Below, in pieces: positions 52,283 through 63,421 of a stretch of 64,000 bases of DNA. Source of the stretch: Hydrogenophaga sp. IBVHS1 (GTDB taxonomy: Bacteria > Pseudomonadota > Gammaproteobacteria > Burkholderiales > Burkholderiaceae_C); the NCBI RefSeq assembly GCF_002127265.1, contig NZ_NFUU01000001.1, positions 868,001 to 932,000 of the forward strand, read 5' to 3'. The first letter of the stretch is position 1. Each line of letters opens with the position of its first letter. Position numbers and translations under genes: made by a program. The notes under the pieces were generated by a model. The model saw nothing but the letters and a program-made list of their open reading frames with translations, had not been told where the DNA came from and searched no databases.

Positions 52283-52852
52283 ATGAATAACGACTACTCG
52301 CCCGAGCGCATTGCCGACCGCATGCAGATTCAGGACTGCATGTACCGCTGGTGCCGCAGCGTGGACCGGCTCGACTTCGACTTGATGACGACCGTGTTCC
52401 ACCCCGATGCAAACGATGCGCACGGCGCGTACGACGGTGGCGTGGATGGCCTGATGGACTGGATCCGCAACCGCCACCGCAACATTCCTTTCTCCATGCA
52501 CGCGGTCAGCAACCTGCTGATCGAGTTTGCCGGGCCAGACCTGGCTCTGGTGGAAAGCTACGTGCGCACCACCCAGCGCTACCCCGCCGAAGCCGCACAG
52601 GCGCTGGCGCAGCTCGCGGGTGGCAAGGCGCCCGAGGGGGCCATGGACCTGCTGACGTGTTCGCGCTACGTGGACCGCTTCGAGCGGCGACAAGGCGAAT
52701 GGAAAATTCTGAAACGCACGCTGGTGGCCGACTGGAAGCAGGTGGTGCCGGTGCCCGCCAACGCACCGCAGCCGGTGCCGGGCTGGGAGTCGGGCCAGCG
52801 CACGCAGGAGGATTTCATCTTCCGCGAGCGCAAGGCCGTCGGCCTGGCCTGA
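52283..52852 (+). CDS. NTF2-like (SnoaL-type) protein
   Basis: The product is 189 aa. IADRMQIQDCMYRWCRSVDRLDFDLMTTVFHPDA is the standard N-terminal NTF2-like helix-strand region, and the rest follows the cone fold, ending in DFIFRERKAVGLA. Activity is unknown; a dehydratase or isomerase is possible. It lies ten bases after TctC and closes the operon, convergent with the second FadR-type regulator. Confidence 0.78.
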   Translation: MNNDYSPERIADRMQIQDCMYRWCRSVDRLDFDLMTTVFHPDANDAHGAYDGGVDGLMDWIRNRHRNIPFSMHAVSNLLIEFAGPDLALVESYVRTTQRYPAEAAQALAQLAGGKAPEGAMDLLTCSRYVDRFERRQGEWKILKRTLVADWKQVVPVPANAPQPVPGWESGQRTQEDFIFRERKAVGLA

Positions 52853-52879
52853 TCGCGCAGCTCTTGCGCGACGACCCGT

Positions 52880-53722
52880 TCAGGTGGCGCGGGGAGCGCG
52901 GGTGCGCGTCTTGCTCGGTGTGGCGCTGCGAGTCGGGCGACGCGCGGGTTCGGCCGCATTCCTGGCCGAGGCCTGTTTGCCCGGTGGCAGCCCGCGCGCC
53001 CGGACCATGTAGCCCTCGTGCAGCTTGATCAGGGCAGAGGTCATCTCTTTCACGGCCTTCTCGGCGTCGCGCTTGCGCAGATGCGTCAGCAGCCGTTTGC
53101 GCGAGGGCAGGGTGTAGGTCTGGTCTTCGGTGGGCCCGATGGCCTTCACGAACTGGCGCAGGATTTCCACGATGCCTTCGGTGGTGGCCAGCAGGATGGG
53201 GTTGTGCGTGGCCTTGGCCAGCAGCACGTGAAAGGCCTGGTGGTATTTGGTGCGCTCCTCGAAGCTTCCCGAGTTGTGCATTTCTTCGGCCATGGCCACG
53301 TTGCGCTCAAGCTCCGCCAGGTCTTCATCGGTCATGTTCTCGCAGGCCATGCGGATCACTGCCGAGCTCACCGAGATCCGCGCGGCGGTGAGGTGATCGG
53401 GCGTGATCGCACCGAGGAAATACAGGTCGCGCATGCCATTGACCACGGCGTTTGAACTGCCCGGCAGCACAAAGGCGCCACCCGCCGACCCCAGCTTGAG
53501 CTCGATCAGGCCACTCAACTCCAGCGCCCTCAGCGCCTCGCGCATGGTGTTGCGGCTGACGCCGAACATCTGCGCCAGGTCGCGCTCGGGGGGCAGCTTG
53601 TCGCCGGGGCGCAACTTGCCTTCCGAGATGTTGCGCCGCAACTGGCTGGCCACCTCCTGGTAGATGCGCTGCGGGCTGATCGGCTGGATGCCGAAGCTGG
53701 AGGAGGGGGGCGAGGTTTTCAT
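52880..53722 (-). CDS. GntR-family transcriptional regulator, FadR (FCD) subfamily, second
   Basis: The product is 280 aa. The winged helix-turn-helix includes RPGDKLPPERDLAQMFGVSRNTMREALRALE over consecutive elements, and the FCD domain has KYHQAFHVLLAKATHNPI with metal-type His residues. A basic tail of about 40 residues (PARRPTRSATPSKTRTR) is unusual. It is divergent from the Liv-type transporter operon, with an operator-like site in between. It and the 25758 regulator are the natural candidates to bind the window's TGGT-N3-ACCA sites. Confidence 0.9.
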   Translation of the reverse strand: MKTSPPSSSFGIQPISPQRIYQEVASQLRRNISEGKLRPGDKLPPERDLAQMFGVSRNTMREALRALELSGLIELKLGSAGGAFVLPGSSNAVVNGMRDLYFLGAITPDHLTAARISVSSAVIRMACENMTDEDLAELERNVAMAEEMHNSGSFEERTKYHQAFHVLLAKATHNPILLATTEGIVEILRQFVKAIGPTEDQTYTLPSRKRLLTHLRKRDAEKAVKEMTSALIKLHEGYMVRARGLPPGKQASARNAAEPARRPTRSATPSKTRTRAPRAT

Positions 53723-53770
53723 GATGGCAATCGTAGTGGCAAAGGATGGTTGATGGACAGGGATTCCATA

Positions 53771-53800
53771 TTGCATCAATGGTTGGTCCAATGATATATT
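53771..53800 (+). promoter_or_regulatory. Promoter with operator TGGT-TGG-TCCA between -35 and -10
   Basis: A possible -35 TTGCAT (53771-53776) and -10 TATATT (53795-53800) are 18 bases apart. The operator-like palindrome (53780-53790, one mismatch) lies between them. Transcription would start near 53807, almost at the livH ATG, hinting at a leaderless message. Confidence 0.5.
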
Positions 53801-53808
53801 TCGACGAT

Positions 53809-54674
53809 ATGCTTGATGCCATCCTCTCCCAGACCGTCAACGGCCTCGTGCTGGGCTTCCTGTTCATCCTGATCTCGATCGGCCTGTCGATCGTGTTCGG
53901 TCTGCTGGGCATCGTGAACGTGGCGCACGGCGCATTCTTCGCGCTGGGCGCTTACTTTGCCCTGACGCTGCAGCGCGAGTTCGGCTGGGCGGCGGTGGTC
54001 CTCGCGCCCATCGGTGTGGGGTTGGTGGGCATCGTGGTCGAACGTGTGCTGGTGCGCCGTCTGTACGGCAAAGACCCCTTGATGACGCTGGTGCTCACCT
54101 TCGCGCTCTCGCTGTTCATCGAGGCGGTGATCCGCACCACCTGGGGATCGAGCGCCCAGCCGCTTTCGCCGCCCGAGGTGTTCTCCGGCTTCATCGAATA
54201 CGGCCCCATCCTCACCACCACCTACCGTGTGGCGGTGCTATTCATCACCGTGGCGATCCTGCTGCTGCTGTGGGCTTTCCTGTCGTTCACGCCCTATGGC
54301 CGCATCCTGCGCGCGGGCAGCCGCGACCCGCAGATGGTGGGCATGCTCGGCATCAACCTGCCGCTGGTGCTCACCGGGGCGTTCGGGGTGGGCTGCATGC
54401 TGGCTGGTGCGGCCGGCGTGCTGGCCGCACCGCTGTGGTCGGTCACGCCCAGCATGTCGGCGCAGGCCATCATGCCGGCCTTCGTGATCGTGACCATTGG
54501 TGGCCTGGGTTCCTACGGCGGCGCCGTGGTGGCCGGCCTGCTGGTGGGACTGGTCACGGCCATGAGCACGCAGTTTTTTCCGCAGGCCGCCGGTGTGGCG
54601 ATGTACCTGCTGATGGCGGCCATCCTGCTGGTGCGCCCACGCGGCCTGTTCGGCGAGCACTGGGAACACTTTTC

Positions 54675-54678
<4 letters not shown>
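53809..54678 (+). CDS. livH: Branched-chain amino acid-type ABC transporter permease, LivH family
   Basis: The product is 289 aa with about eight membrane spans and the LivH opening (ILSQTVNGLVLGFLFILISIG followed by GIVNVAHGAFFALGAY). The ATG at 53809 fits the family's short N-terminus, though it lacks a clear ribosome site; ATG 53791 is an alternative that overlaps the operator. Many Liv-type systems in betaproteobacteria carry aromatic or other acids rather than amino acids. Its stop overlaps the next start (ATGA). Confidence 0.88.
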
Positions 54679-57194
<2,516 letters not shown>

Positions 57195-57240
57195 CGATTT
57201 TTCCCGCCAGCCACTTTTTCCCTTTCAACAGGAGACAACC

Positions 57241-58467
57241 ATGACACGTGATTCGCACTTTTCAGCAGGTCGCCGCCGGCTCCTGCAAACCGCCGGTGCC
57301 GGCGCAGCCGTTCTCGGTGCACCGGCGCTGGTGTTTTCGCAGGCCAGCGCGCCGATCAAGCTCGGCACCCTGCTGCCGCGCCAGGGTCCGTTTGCGCTGC
57401 AGGGGGAAGCCGCTTCGCTGGGCATCAAGATCGCACTGGACCAGGCCAACAACCAGGTGCTGGGTCGCCCCATCCAGCTGGTGGCTTACGACGAGCCCAA
57501 CCCGCTGGGCGCGCAGCAGAACATGCAGAAGCTGATTCAGGAGGACAAGGTCAGTGCGGTCATTGGTGGCAGCAACAGCGCCACCGGCCTGGCCATTGCC
57601 TCGACAGCGGCCAGCGGCAAGATGCCCACCATCATCAGCGCCGCGCTGGCGCGCGAAATCACGGGCAAGAACTGCAACCGCTACGTGTTTCGCAACAACG
57701 CGACCCCCATGGTCTATGCGAAACTGGTATCGAGGGAGTTGTTGCGCACCGGCAAGCGCTGGTATTTCCTGGTGGGCGCCTATGCCTATGGGCAGGAGGC
57801 CTACCAGATGCTGAAGAAGGAACTGGAAGCCGCCGGTGGCACCGATCTGGGCGTGGATTCAGCGGCGGTGGGCACCACCGACTTCAGCTCCATCATCCTG
57901 AAGATCCGGCAGGCGCGACCCGATGCCGTGGCGCTCGGCATTGCGGGCACCGACCTCACCGCGTTCCTCAAGCAGTACAACGAGTTCGGCCTGCGCGGCC
58001 GCATCCCGCTGGCCAGCCTCACCGTGGCAGACGAGGACATCTGGTCGCAGAACGGTCTGTCCGGGATCATGGGCAAGTACTGGCACTTCAACAACCCGAA
58101 CAACGGCCCGGCCGAGCGAGCCTTCAACGAAGCGGTCCGCAAGATCAAGGGCACGCCGGCATCGGCCAGCATGGCGCAAGGCTGGGTGTGCATGAACATG
58201 ATCCTGGCGGCCATCGCCAAGGAAAAGTCCACCGACGCAGCAGCCATCGTGCGTGGGCTCGAAACCGTGCGTCCGGCCCACGTGCCAGGCTACTTCCGCG
58301 ACTGGGACCACCAGTTCATCACACGCCTGCCGGTGGCCAGGGTTCGCGACAACGTCACCGACCGGTACGACGCGCTGGAGATCCTGAACGCCGACATGAA
58401 GATGGCCGACTTCGAGGCGCTTTACGGCACGAAGGAAGAAATCGGTTGTTCCATGGGCGGGCTCTGA
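57241..58467 (+). CDS. ABC transporter periplasmic substrate-binding protein (Leu/Ile/Val-binding family)
   Basis: The product is 408 aa. The leader contains RRRLLQTAGAGAAVLGAPALVF, a Tat-like signal. The mature part opens with PIKLGTLLPRQGPFALQG, as in type I periplasmic binding proteins of the LivK/AmiC group. GGSNSATGLAIAS is the ligand-loop region. It is 46 bases after the fused transporter gene and surely its receptor. An SDR follows closely. Confidence 0.9.
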   Translation: MTRDSHFSAGRRRLLQTAGAGAAVLGAPALVFSQASAPIKLGTLLPRQGPFALQGEAASLGIKIALDQANNQVLGRPIQLVAYDEPNPLGAQQNMQKLIQEDKVSAVIGGSNSATGLAIASTAASGKMPTIISAALAREITGKNCNRYVFRNNATPMVYAKLVSRELLRTGKRWYFLVGAYAYGQEAYQMLKKELEAAGGTDLGVDSAAVGTTDFSSIILKIRQARPDAVALGIAGTDLTAFLKQYNEFGLRGRIPLASLTVADEDIWSQNGLSGIMGKYWHFNNPNNGPAERAFNEAVRKIKGTPASASMAQGWVCMNMILAAIAKEKSTDAAAIVRGLETVRPAHVPGYFRDWDHQFITRLPVARVRDNVTDRYDALEILNADMKMADFEALYGTKEEIGCSMGGL

Positions 58468-58471
58468 GCGC

Positions 58472-59281
58472 ATGTTGAAGCTGCAGGGACAGGTGGCCAT
58501 CGTCACCGGTGCCGCGCGCGGGCTCGGCCGCGCGTATGCGCTGCGCCTGGCGACGCTGGGCGCCGATGTGGTGGTGGCCGACATCGACCTCGCCTCGGCG
58601 CGCGAGTTCGGCGAGGAACTCACGGCAGACACCGTGCCCGACGAGGTGCGCGCGCTGGGGCGGCGCAGCATCGGCGTGCAAGGCGACCTGACGCAGCGCG
58701 AGGGCGCTCGTGCGCTGGTGCAGCAGGCGCTGGCCGAATTCGGCCGCATCGACATTCTGGTCAACAACGCGGGGGGCGCTTTCTCGCCGGTGGAACGCAG
58801 CGCGGCCTCGAAGTTCACCGACGAGGACATGGCACAGATGTTCGGCGTGAACTACCACAGCGCGGTGCTCTGCTGCCAGGAAGTGGCGCCCACCATGCGC
58901 GCTCAACAGAGCGGTGTGATCGTGAACGTGGCCACCATGGTGGCGCTCGATGCGGCCAAGTCGGGTGCGAACCTCACGCCTTACTCGGTGGCCAAGGCGG
59001 CGGTGCTGCACTACACGCGCCACCTGGCCAGCGAACTCGGCCCCGATGGCATTCGTGTGAACTGCCTCTCGCCCGGCGGCATGCTCACGCAGCGCATCCG
59101 AAAACAATCGGAGGGCCGCAACATGCACACCGAAAAAGAGATGCGCCGCATTCCGCTGCGCCGCTTCGGCGATGTGGAGGACTGCGCCAACGTGCTGGAG
59201 TTTCTGGTGACGCCGCTCTCGGGCTACGTCACCGGGCAGTGCATCTCGGTCTGCGGCGGTGCCGTGCTGACCCCTTCTTGA
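58472..59281 (+). CDS. Short-chain dehydrogenase/reductase
   Basis: The product is 269 aa. It shows TGAARGLGRA, NNAGGAFS, and YSVAK for YxxxK; the usual Ser is replaced in the region NVATMVALDAAKSG, where a Thr or the downstream Ser may serve. It ends the transporter operon only four bases after the binding-protein stop, linking the imported compound to an oxidoreductase step. Confidence 0.83.
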   Translation: MLKLQGQVAIVTGAARGLGRAYALRLATLGADVVVADIDLASAREFGEELTADTVPDEVRALGRRSIGVQGDLTQREGARALVQQALAEFGRIDILVNNAGGAFSPVERSAASKFTDEDMAQMFGVNYHSAVLCCQEVAPTMRAQQSGVIVNVATMVALDAAKSGANLTPYSVAKAAVLHYTRHLASELGPDGIRVNCLSPGGMLTQRIRKQSEGRNMHTEKEMRRIPLRRFGDVEDCANVLEFLVTPLSGYVTGQCISVCGGAVLTPS

Positions 59282-59290
59282 GCGCGGGCC

Positions 59291-60220
59291 TCACCAGCCA
59301 GAGAAATTCAGCTTGAGTCCCGGCCGGTCCCAGGCAGTGGCCACCAGCTCGCCCCGGTGCGCCAGCGTGATGTAGGCGGTCTTCAGATCCGGGCCGCCGA
59401 AGCAGATGTTGGTGGTGTGGCCGTCGGGCATGGGAACGTGGCGCACGTCCTGGCCATCGGGCGAGACCAGGGTGATGCCGCCCCGGATCAGTGTGGCGCA
59501 GCAGATGGTGCCATCGGCGCACACGGCCATCGAGTCCAGCATCTGCAGGCCCGGCAGGCCCACCACCAGGCGCCCACCGTTGGGTGAGGGGCGTGGCTCG
59601 CGGGCCACTTCGCCAGGCCCTGTGATGTCGAACGCCCAGAGCCGGCCCGTTTCGGTCTCGGCCACGTACAGGGTTTTTTCGTCGGGCGAGAGGCCCACGC
59701 CGTTGGGCTTGGAGATCGGGAAGATCACTTCCTTGATCAGGCTGCCGTCGGTGCGCGCGTAGTACACGCCGCCCCGGTCCATGTCGCGTGCGCGGGTCTT
59801 GCCCAGGTCGGTGAACCAGAAGCCGCCTTCCCGGTCGAACACCAGGTCGTTCGGTCCGCACAGACGGTGGTCTCCGGCATGCGTGTAGAGCACCTCGGCG
59901 CGACCGGTGTTCAGGTTCACGCGTTCGATGCGCCCGCCCTGGTAGTCGGCGCTCGGCCCCACCACGTGGCGCTTGCCGCCTTCCACATGCCAGGCGAAGC
60001 CGCCGTTGTTGCACACGTAGACGTCGCCGTCGGGTCCGATCGCCGCGCCGTTGGGGCCGTCGCCGAGTTCGGCCACGGTCTGCAGCCGGCCGTCCGCCTG
60101 CACACGGGTCAGCCGGCCGTTGGCCACCTCCACCACCAGAAAGCTGCCATCGGGCAGCGCGACCGGACCTTCGGGGAAGTCGAGGCCGCTGGCGATCACA
60201 CGAATGTCAGCGGCGCTCAT
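59291..60220 (-). CDS. SMP-30/gluconolactonase-family beta-propeller lactonase
   Basis: The product is 309 aa. The metal-ligand Glu is in DFPEGPVALPDG near the N-terminus. Further propeller motifs are NGAAIGPDGDVYVCNNGG, GPNDLVFDREGGFWFTDLG and KPNGVGLSPDEKTLYVAET. It probably hydrolyses a lactone. Start 60220 overlaps the AA_synth stop (ATGA). It is the last gene of the minus-strand operon running from beyond 64000. Confidence 0.88.
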   Translation of the reverse strand: MSAADIRVIASGLDFPEGPVALPDGSFLVVEVANGRLTRVQADGRLQTVAELGDGPNGAAIGPDGDVYVCNNGGFAWHVEGGKRHVVGPSADYQGGRIERVNLNTGRAEVLYTHAGDHRLCGPNDLVFDREGGFWFTDLGKTRARDMDRGGVYYARTDGSLIKEVIFPISKPNGVGLSPDEKTLYVAETETGRLWAFDITGPGEVAREPRPSPNGGRLVVGLPGLQMLDSMAVCADGTICCATLIRGGITLVSPDGQDVRHVPMPDGHTTNICFGGPDLKTAYITLAHRGELVATAWDRPGLKLNFSGW

Positions 60221-60798
60221 CGCTGCCCATCTTTCACGGTGACGGCTTCCTTGGTCAATCCGCCCAGGCGCGAGTGCACGCGCCCGCCCGTGCCCATGAC
60301 CAGCGCAAACAGAATTTCGCGCGGGCGCGGTGCGTCCTGGATGCCGATCTCCATGCTGTTGAAGTGGCTGCGCACGTACGACGCGTGGATGTAGTGCACC
60401 GGCACCATCACTCGGTAGCCCGCGCAGGCTACAGCCTTCACCGCCGGCACCATGGCCTTGGGTTCGCCCAGCACCGTGCGCATGGCCCAGCCACCGGCTT
60501 CGTGCCACACAGCACCATGCTCCATCTCGCCGTCGATGCCCACGATGGCGGCCTTGCTGTACACCTCGATGTTCTCGCGCCCGCCCAGCGTGTCCACCAG
60601 CTCCTGGGCCAGCAGCGTGCCCAGCGAGCGAAGTTCCTGCATGAAGGGCAGGAGGTCGGGCTCGTAGCGACCTGCGTAGGGGTTCTGGATCACGGCACAG
60701 CTGGCGGCCATGCGCAGGGGTGTGTCGACCGGTGGCCCGCCTTCGTGGAAGGTGGTTTCCACCGTGAGGGAGCGTTTGCGAATCTGGATGAGTGACAT
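60217..60798 (-). CDS. Amino acid synthesis (AA_synth) family protein
   Basis: The product is 193 aa. It opens with IQIRKRSLTVETTFHEGG and contains NPYAGRYEPDL and GIDGEMEHGAVWHEAGG, matching the AA_synth family. Despite the name, the biochemical role of the family is poorly defined; members accompany catabolic clusters. It lies 23 bases after the beta-hydroxyacid dehydrogenase gene. Confidence 0.75.
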   Translation of the reverse strand: MSLIQIRKRSLTVETTFHEGGPPVDTPLRMAASCAVIQNPYAGRYEPDLLPFMQELRSLGTLLAQELVDTLGGRENIEVYSKAAIVGIDGEMEHGAVWHEAGGWAMRTVLGEPKAMVPAVKAVACAGYRVMVPVHYIHASYVRSHFNSMEIGIQDAPRPREILFALVMGTGGRVHSRLGGLTKEAVTVKDGQR

Positions 60799-60821
60799 GG
60801 GATTCCTGTGAAAGGATGCGT

Positions 60822-61760
60822 TCAGGTGTCGATGCCGCTCTGGCGTTCGAGCAGCCGCAGGATGGCGGTGTTGTCCACGCCCACCTCCAGCTCGTTGACC
60901 GCCTGCTGCCAGAGATCGGCGCACAGGTTCATCTGCGGCGCGGTGACGCCGGTGGCCTGTTGCAGGCTGCGTGCGGTGGCGAGGTCTTTGGCTTGCAGGC
61001 CGAGGGCGAAGCCGCCATCGAATTCGCGCGAGATCATGAACTGGCGCAGCTTGGTCTCGGTGGCCACATTGCGGCCGCTGGACGCGTTGAGCACTTCCGC
61101 AAATACATCGAGATCCAGACCCATGCGGCGGGCCACGAGCAGGGCCTCGCTGGTGGCCAGCAGGCCGGCCGCGTACACATAGTTGTTCAGCGCCTTCATG
61201 GCGTGGGCCGATCCCACCTCACCGGTGCGGATGAGCTGGCTGCCCATGGTCTGCAGCACGGCACGCACGCGGTCATACGCCGCCTCTGGCCCGCCCACCA
61301 TGATGGAGAGCGTGCCCGAGCGCGCCTTGGCCACCGAGCCGGAGACCGGTGCATCGAGCAGGGCAACGCCACTCGCCAGCAGGCGCTGCGCCAGTTCGAG
61401 CGTGCGCTCGGGGTGCGAGGACCCCATGTCCACCACCACCGTCGGGGCCTTCAGCACCGAGCACAAGCCCGGTTTCTGCGGATCGCCCAGCACCACGGCG
61501 TCGGTGATGGCGCTGTTGGGCAGCATGGTGATCACCACGTCGCAGACCGCGAGGTGGCGCAGCGAGGCCACCGCCTGCAGACCCTGGCCCCAGGCCGGGT
61601 GGGCGCGCAACAGATCGATGCGCGCGCTGGACTGGTCGTGCACCCGCACCTCGATACCGGCCGACGCGGCCAGATGTTCCACCATGGGCAGGCCCATCAT
61701 GCCCAGACCCACGAAGCCCACCACGGTGTTGTTTGTCATCAATTCTTCCGGTTGTTTCAT
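60822..61760 (-). CDS. Beta-hydroxyacid dehydrogenase (3-hydroxyisobutyrate dehydrogenase-like)
   Basis: The product is 312 aa. It has GFVGLGMMGLPMV for NAD binding, LDAPVSGSVAKAR for the substrate, and catalytic Lys in HAMKALNNYVYA. It is a paralogue of 19144-20043. The ATG at 61760 overlaps the ligase stop (ATGA); an ATG at 61739 with GGAAG upstream is equally possible. Confidence 0.87.
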   Translation of the reverse strand: MKQPEELMTNNTVVGFVGLGMMGLPMVEHLAASAGIEVRVHDQSSARIDLLRAHPAWGQGLQAVASLRHLAVCDVVITMLPNSAITDAVVLGDPQKPGLCSVLKAPTVVVDMGSSHPERTLELAQRLLASGVALLDAPVSGSVAKARSGTLSIMVGGPEAAYDRVRAVLQTMGSQLIRTGEVGSAHAMKALNNYVYAAGLLATSEALLVARRMGLDLDVFAEVLNASSGRNVATETKLRQFMISREFDGGFALGLQAKDLATARSLQQATGVTAPQMNLCADLWQQAVNELEVGVDNTAILRLLERQSGIDT

Positions 61761-63400
61761 CGCTCGAGCACGATGCCGCTGCGTTCACGGTCCCAAACCG
61801 AATCCAGCGCGGCTTCCATGGCCTGCTTGAGGCGGAACTTCTCCACCTTCTGGTTCACCGTGATGGGCAGTTCGGGCAGCAACTGCACATAGCGCGGCAC
61901 CATGAAGTAAGACATGTTGCGTGCGCAGTGCTGCACCAGCTCGGCTTCGCTCAGCGCCTGCCCCTCACGAAGCACCACGCTCGCGCCCACCTCTTCGTCG
62001 CCTTCCGGCGTTTTCACCGGGAACACCGCCACGTTGGCCACGGCGTCGAAACGCGCAATCACCTGTTCGACCTCGTAGGCCGAGATGTTCTCGCCGCGGC
62101 GGCGGATGCAGTCTTTTTTTCGATCGACAAACCAGAAGTAGCCGTCGGCGTCGCAGCGCACCCGGTCGCCGGTGTGGAACCACTGGTTGCGGTGTGCGGC
62201 CAGGGTGGCCTCGGGCATCTTGTAGTAGCCGGTGGTGGCGCGCCATGGTTCGTGTGAGCGGATCACGAGCTCGCCCACTTCATCGGGTGCGCACTCGAAG
62301 TCGTCGTCGTCCACCACGCGCAGTTCAAAATCGCGACGCGCCTTGCCGATGGAGCCGAGCTTGCTGGCGGGCGCACCCGGCACGAAGGCGCTTACCGTGC
62401 CGAAATCGGACAGACCGTAGTTGCTCATGGCCTTGAGGTCGAAGCGTTTTTCGAACTCAGGAATGAAGCCGGGCATCGGCGACATGCTCACCAGCCGAAG
62501 ACGGTTGTCGGTGTCGTCGGGCCGGGGCGGCTGGCTCCAGAGGAAGTTGGACATGGCGCCCAGGAAGTTGGTGATGGTCGCGCCCGATCGGCGGATTTCG
62601 TCCATGAAGCGCGAGGCCGAAAAGCGCTGCGAGATCACCACCGAGCCACCGCAGACCAGCGCCGCGCAGAAGGCGGCGAGCAGGGCGTTGTTGTGGAACA
62701 GCGGCAGGCAGATGTAGAACACGTCGGACTCGCGGTAGCCTTGCGCCTCGGCCGCGCTGGTGCCGTAGGTGAGGGCAGCAGCGTGCGGCAGCATGCTGGC
62801 CTTGGAAGGGCCGGTGGTGCCGCTGGTGAAGGCCAGCATGAGCAAATCAGAGCACTTCACCTCGGCCTTCGGCTCCTGCGTGGAAGCGGCGGCGAGCAGC
62901 GTGGCGAGGTCGTGTGCCGGTTTGGGCAGGGCGAGGCTTTCTTTGGCAGAGGGCGCGCCATCCGCGCCGAGCACCACCACGCTGCGCACCAGGTCGAGTT
63001 GCGGCAGCACCTCGGCGAGGCGCGGCGCCAGGACCTCGTCAACGATCACCAGCGACGCATCGCCATGGCTCAGGTAGTAGCGCAGCAGATCGCCGCGCGC
63101 GGCGGTGTTCACCGGCACCGACACCGCGCCGAGTTTGCCCAGGCCGAGAAAAAGCGCCAGGTGCTCGCCCGAATTGCCCAGCATCAGACCCACATGCTGG
63201 CCCTTCTGAACGCCCAGGCCGCGCAGCACCTGCGCAGCGCGGCTGGCGAAATCGTCAAGCTCGGCGTAGGTCCACTGCCGGCCGGTCCAGAGCTCGGTCA
63301 GGAAGGTCTTGCTGCCAAAACGCTCGCGCTGCTTTCGCAGCACCTGGCCGATGGTGAGCTCGCGAAGGGAGAAGTTGTTGCGCTGGTAGGTGTCGGTCAT
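61757..63400 (-). CDS. Acyl-CoA/aryl-CoA ligase (AMP-binding, FadD-like)
   Basis: The product is 547 aa. The phosphate loop is AFTSGTTGPSKASMLPH. YGLSDFG stands where most members have YGxTE. The adenylation hinge and catalytic region include WFHTGDRVRCDADGYFWFVDRKKD and RRRGENISAYEVEQV. The C-terminal Lys is in NQKVEKFRLK. It activates a carboxylic acid to its CoA thioester with ATP. ATG 63400 is used; an ATG at 63418 is possible. It begins 21 bases after an SDR stop. Confidence 0.9.
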   Translation of the reverse strand: MTDTYQRNNFSLRELTIGQVLRKQRERFGSKTFLTELWTGRQWTYAELDDFASRAAQVLRGLGVQKGQHVGLMLGNSGEHLALFLGLGKLGAVSVPVNTAARGDLLRYYLSHGDASLVIVDEVLAPRLAEVLPQLDLVRSVVVLGADGAPSAKESLALPKPAHDLATLLAAASTQEPKAEVKCSDLLMLAFTSGTTGPSKASMLPHAAALTYGTSAAEAQGYRESDVFYICLPLFHNNALLAAFCAALVCGGSVVISQRFSASRFMDEIRRSGATITNFLGAMSNFLWSQPPRPDDTDNRLRLVSMSPMPGFIPEFEKRFDLKAMSNYGLSDFGTVSAFVPGAPASKLGSIGKARRDFELRVVDDDDFECAPDEVGELVIRSHEPWRATTGYYKMPEATLAAHRNQWFHTGDRVRCDADGYFWFVDRKKDCIRRRGENISAYEVEQVIARFDAVANVAVFPVKTPEGDEEVGASVVLREGQALSEAELVQHCARNMSYFMVPRYVQLLPELPITVNQKVEKFRLKQAMEAALDSVWDRERSGIVLER

Positions 63401-63421
63401 GGCGTGGAGGCAGGGCATGAA

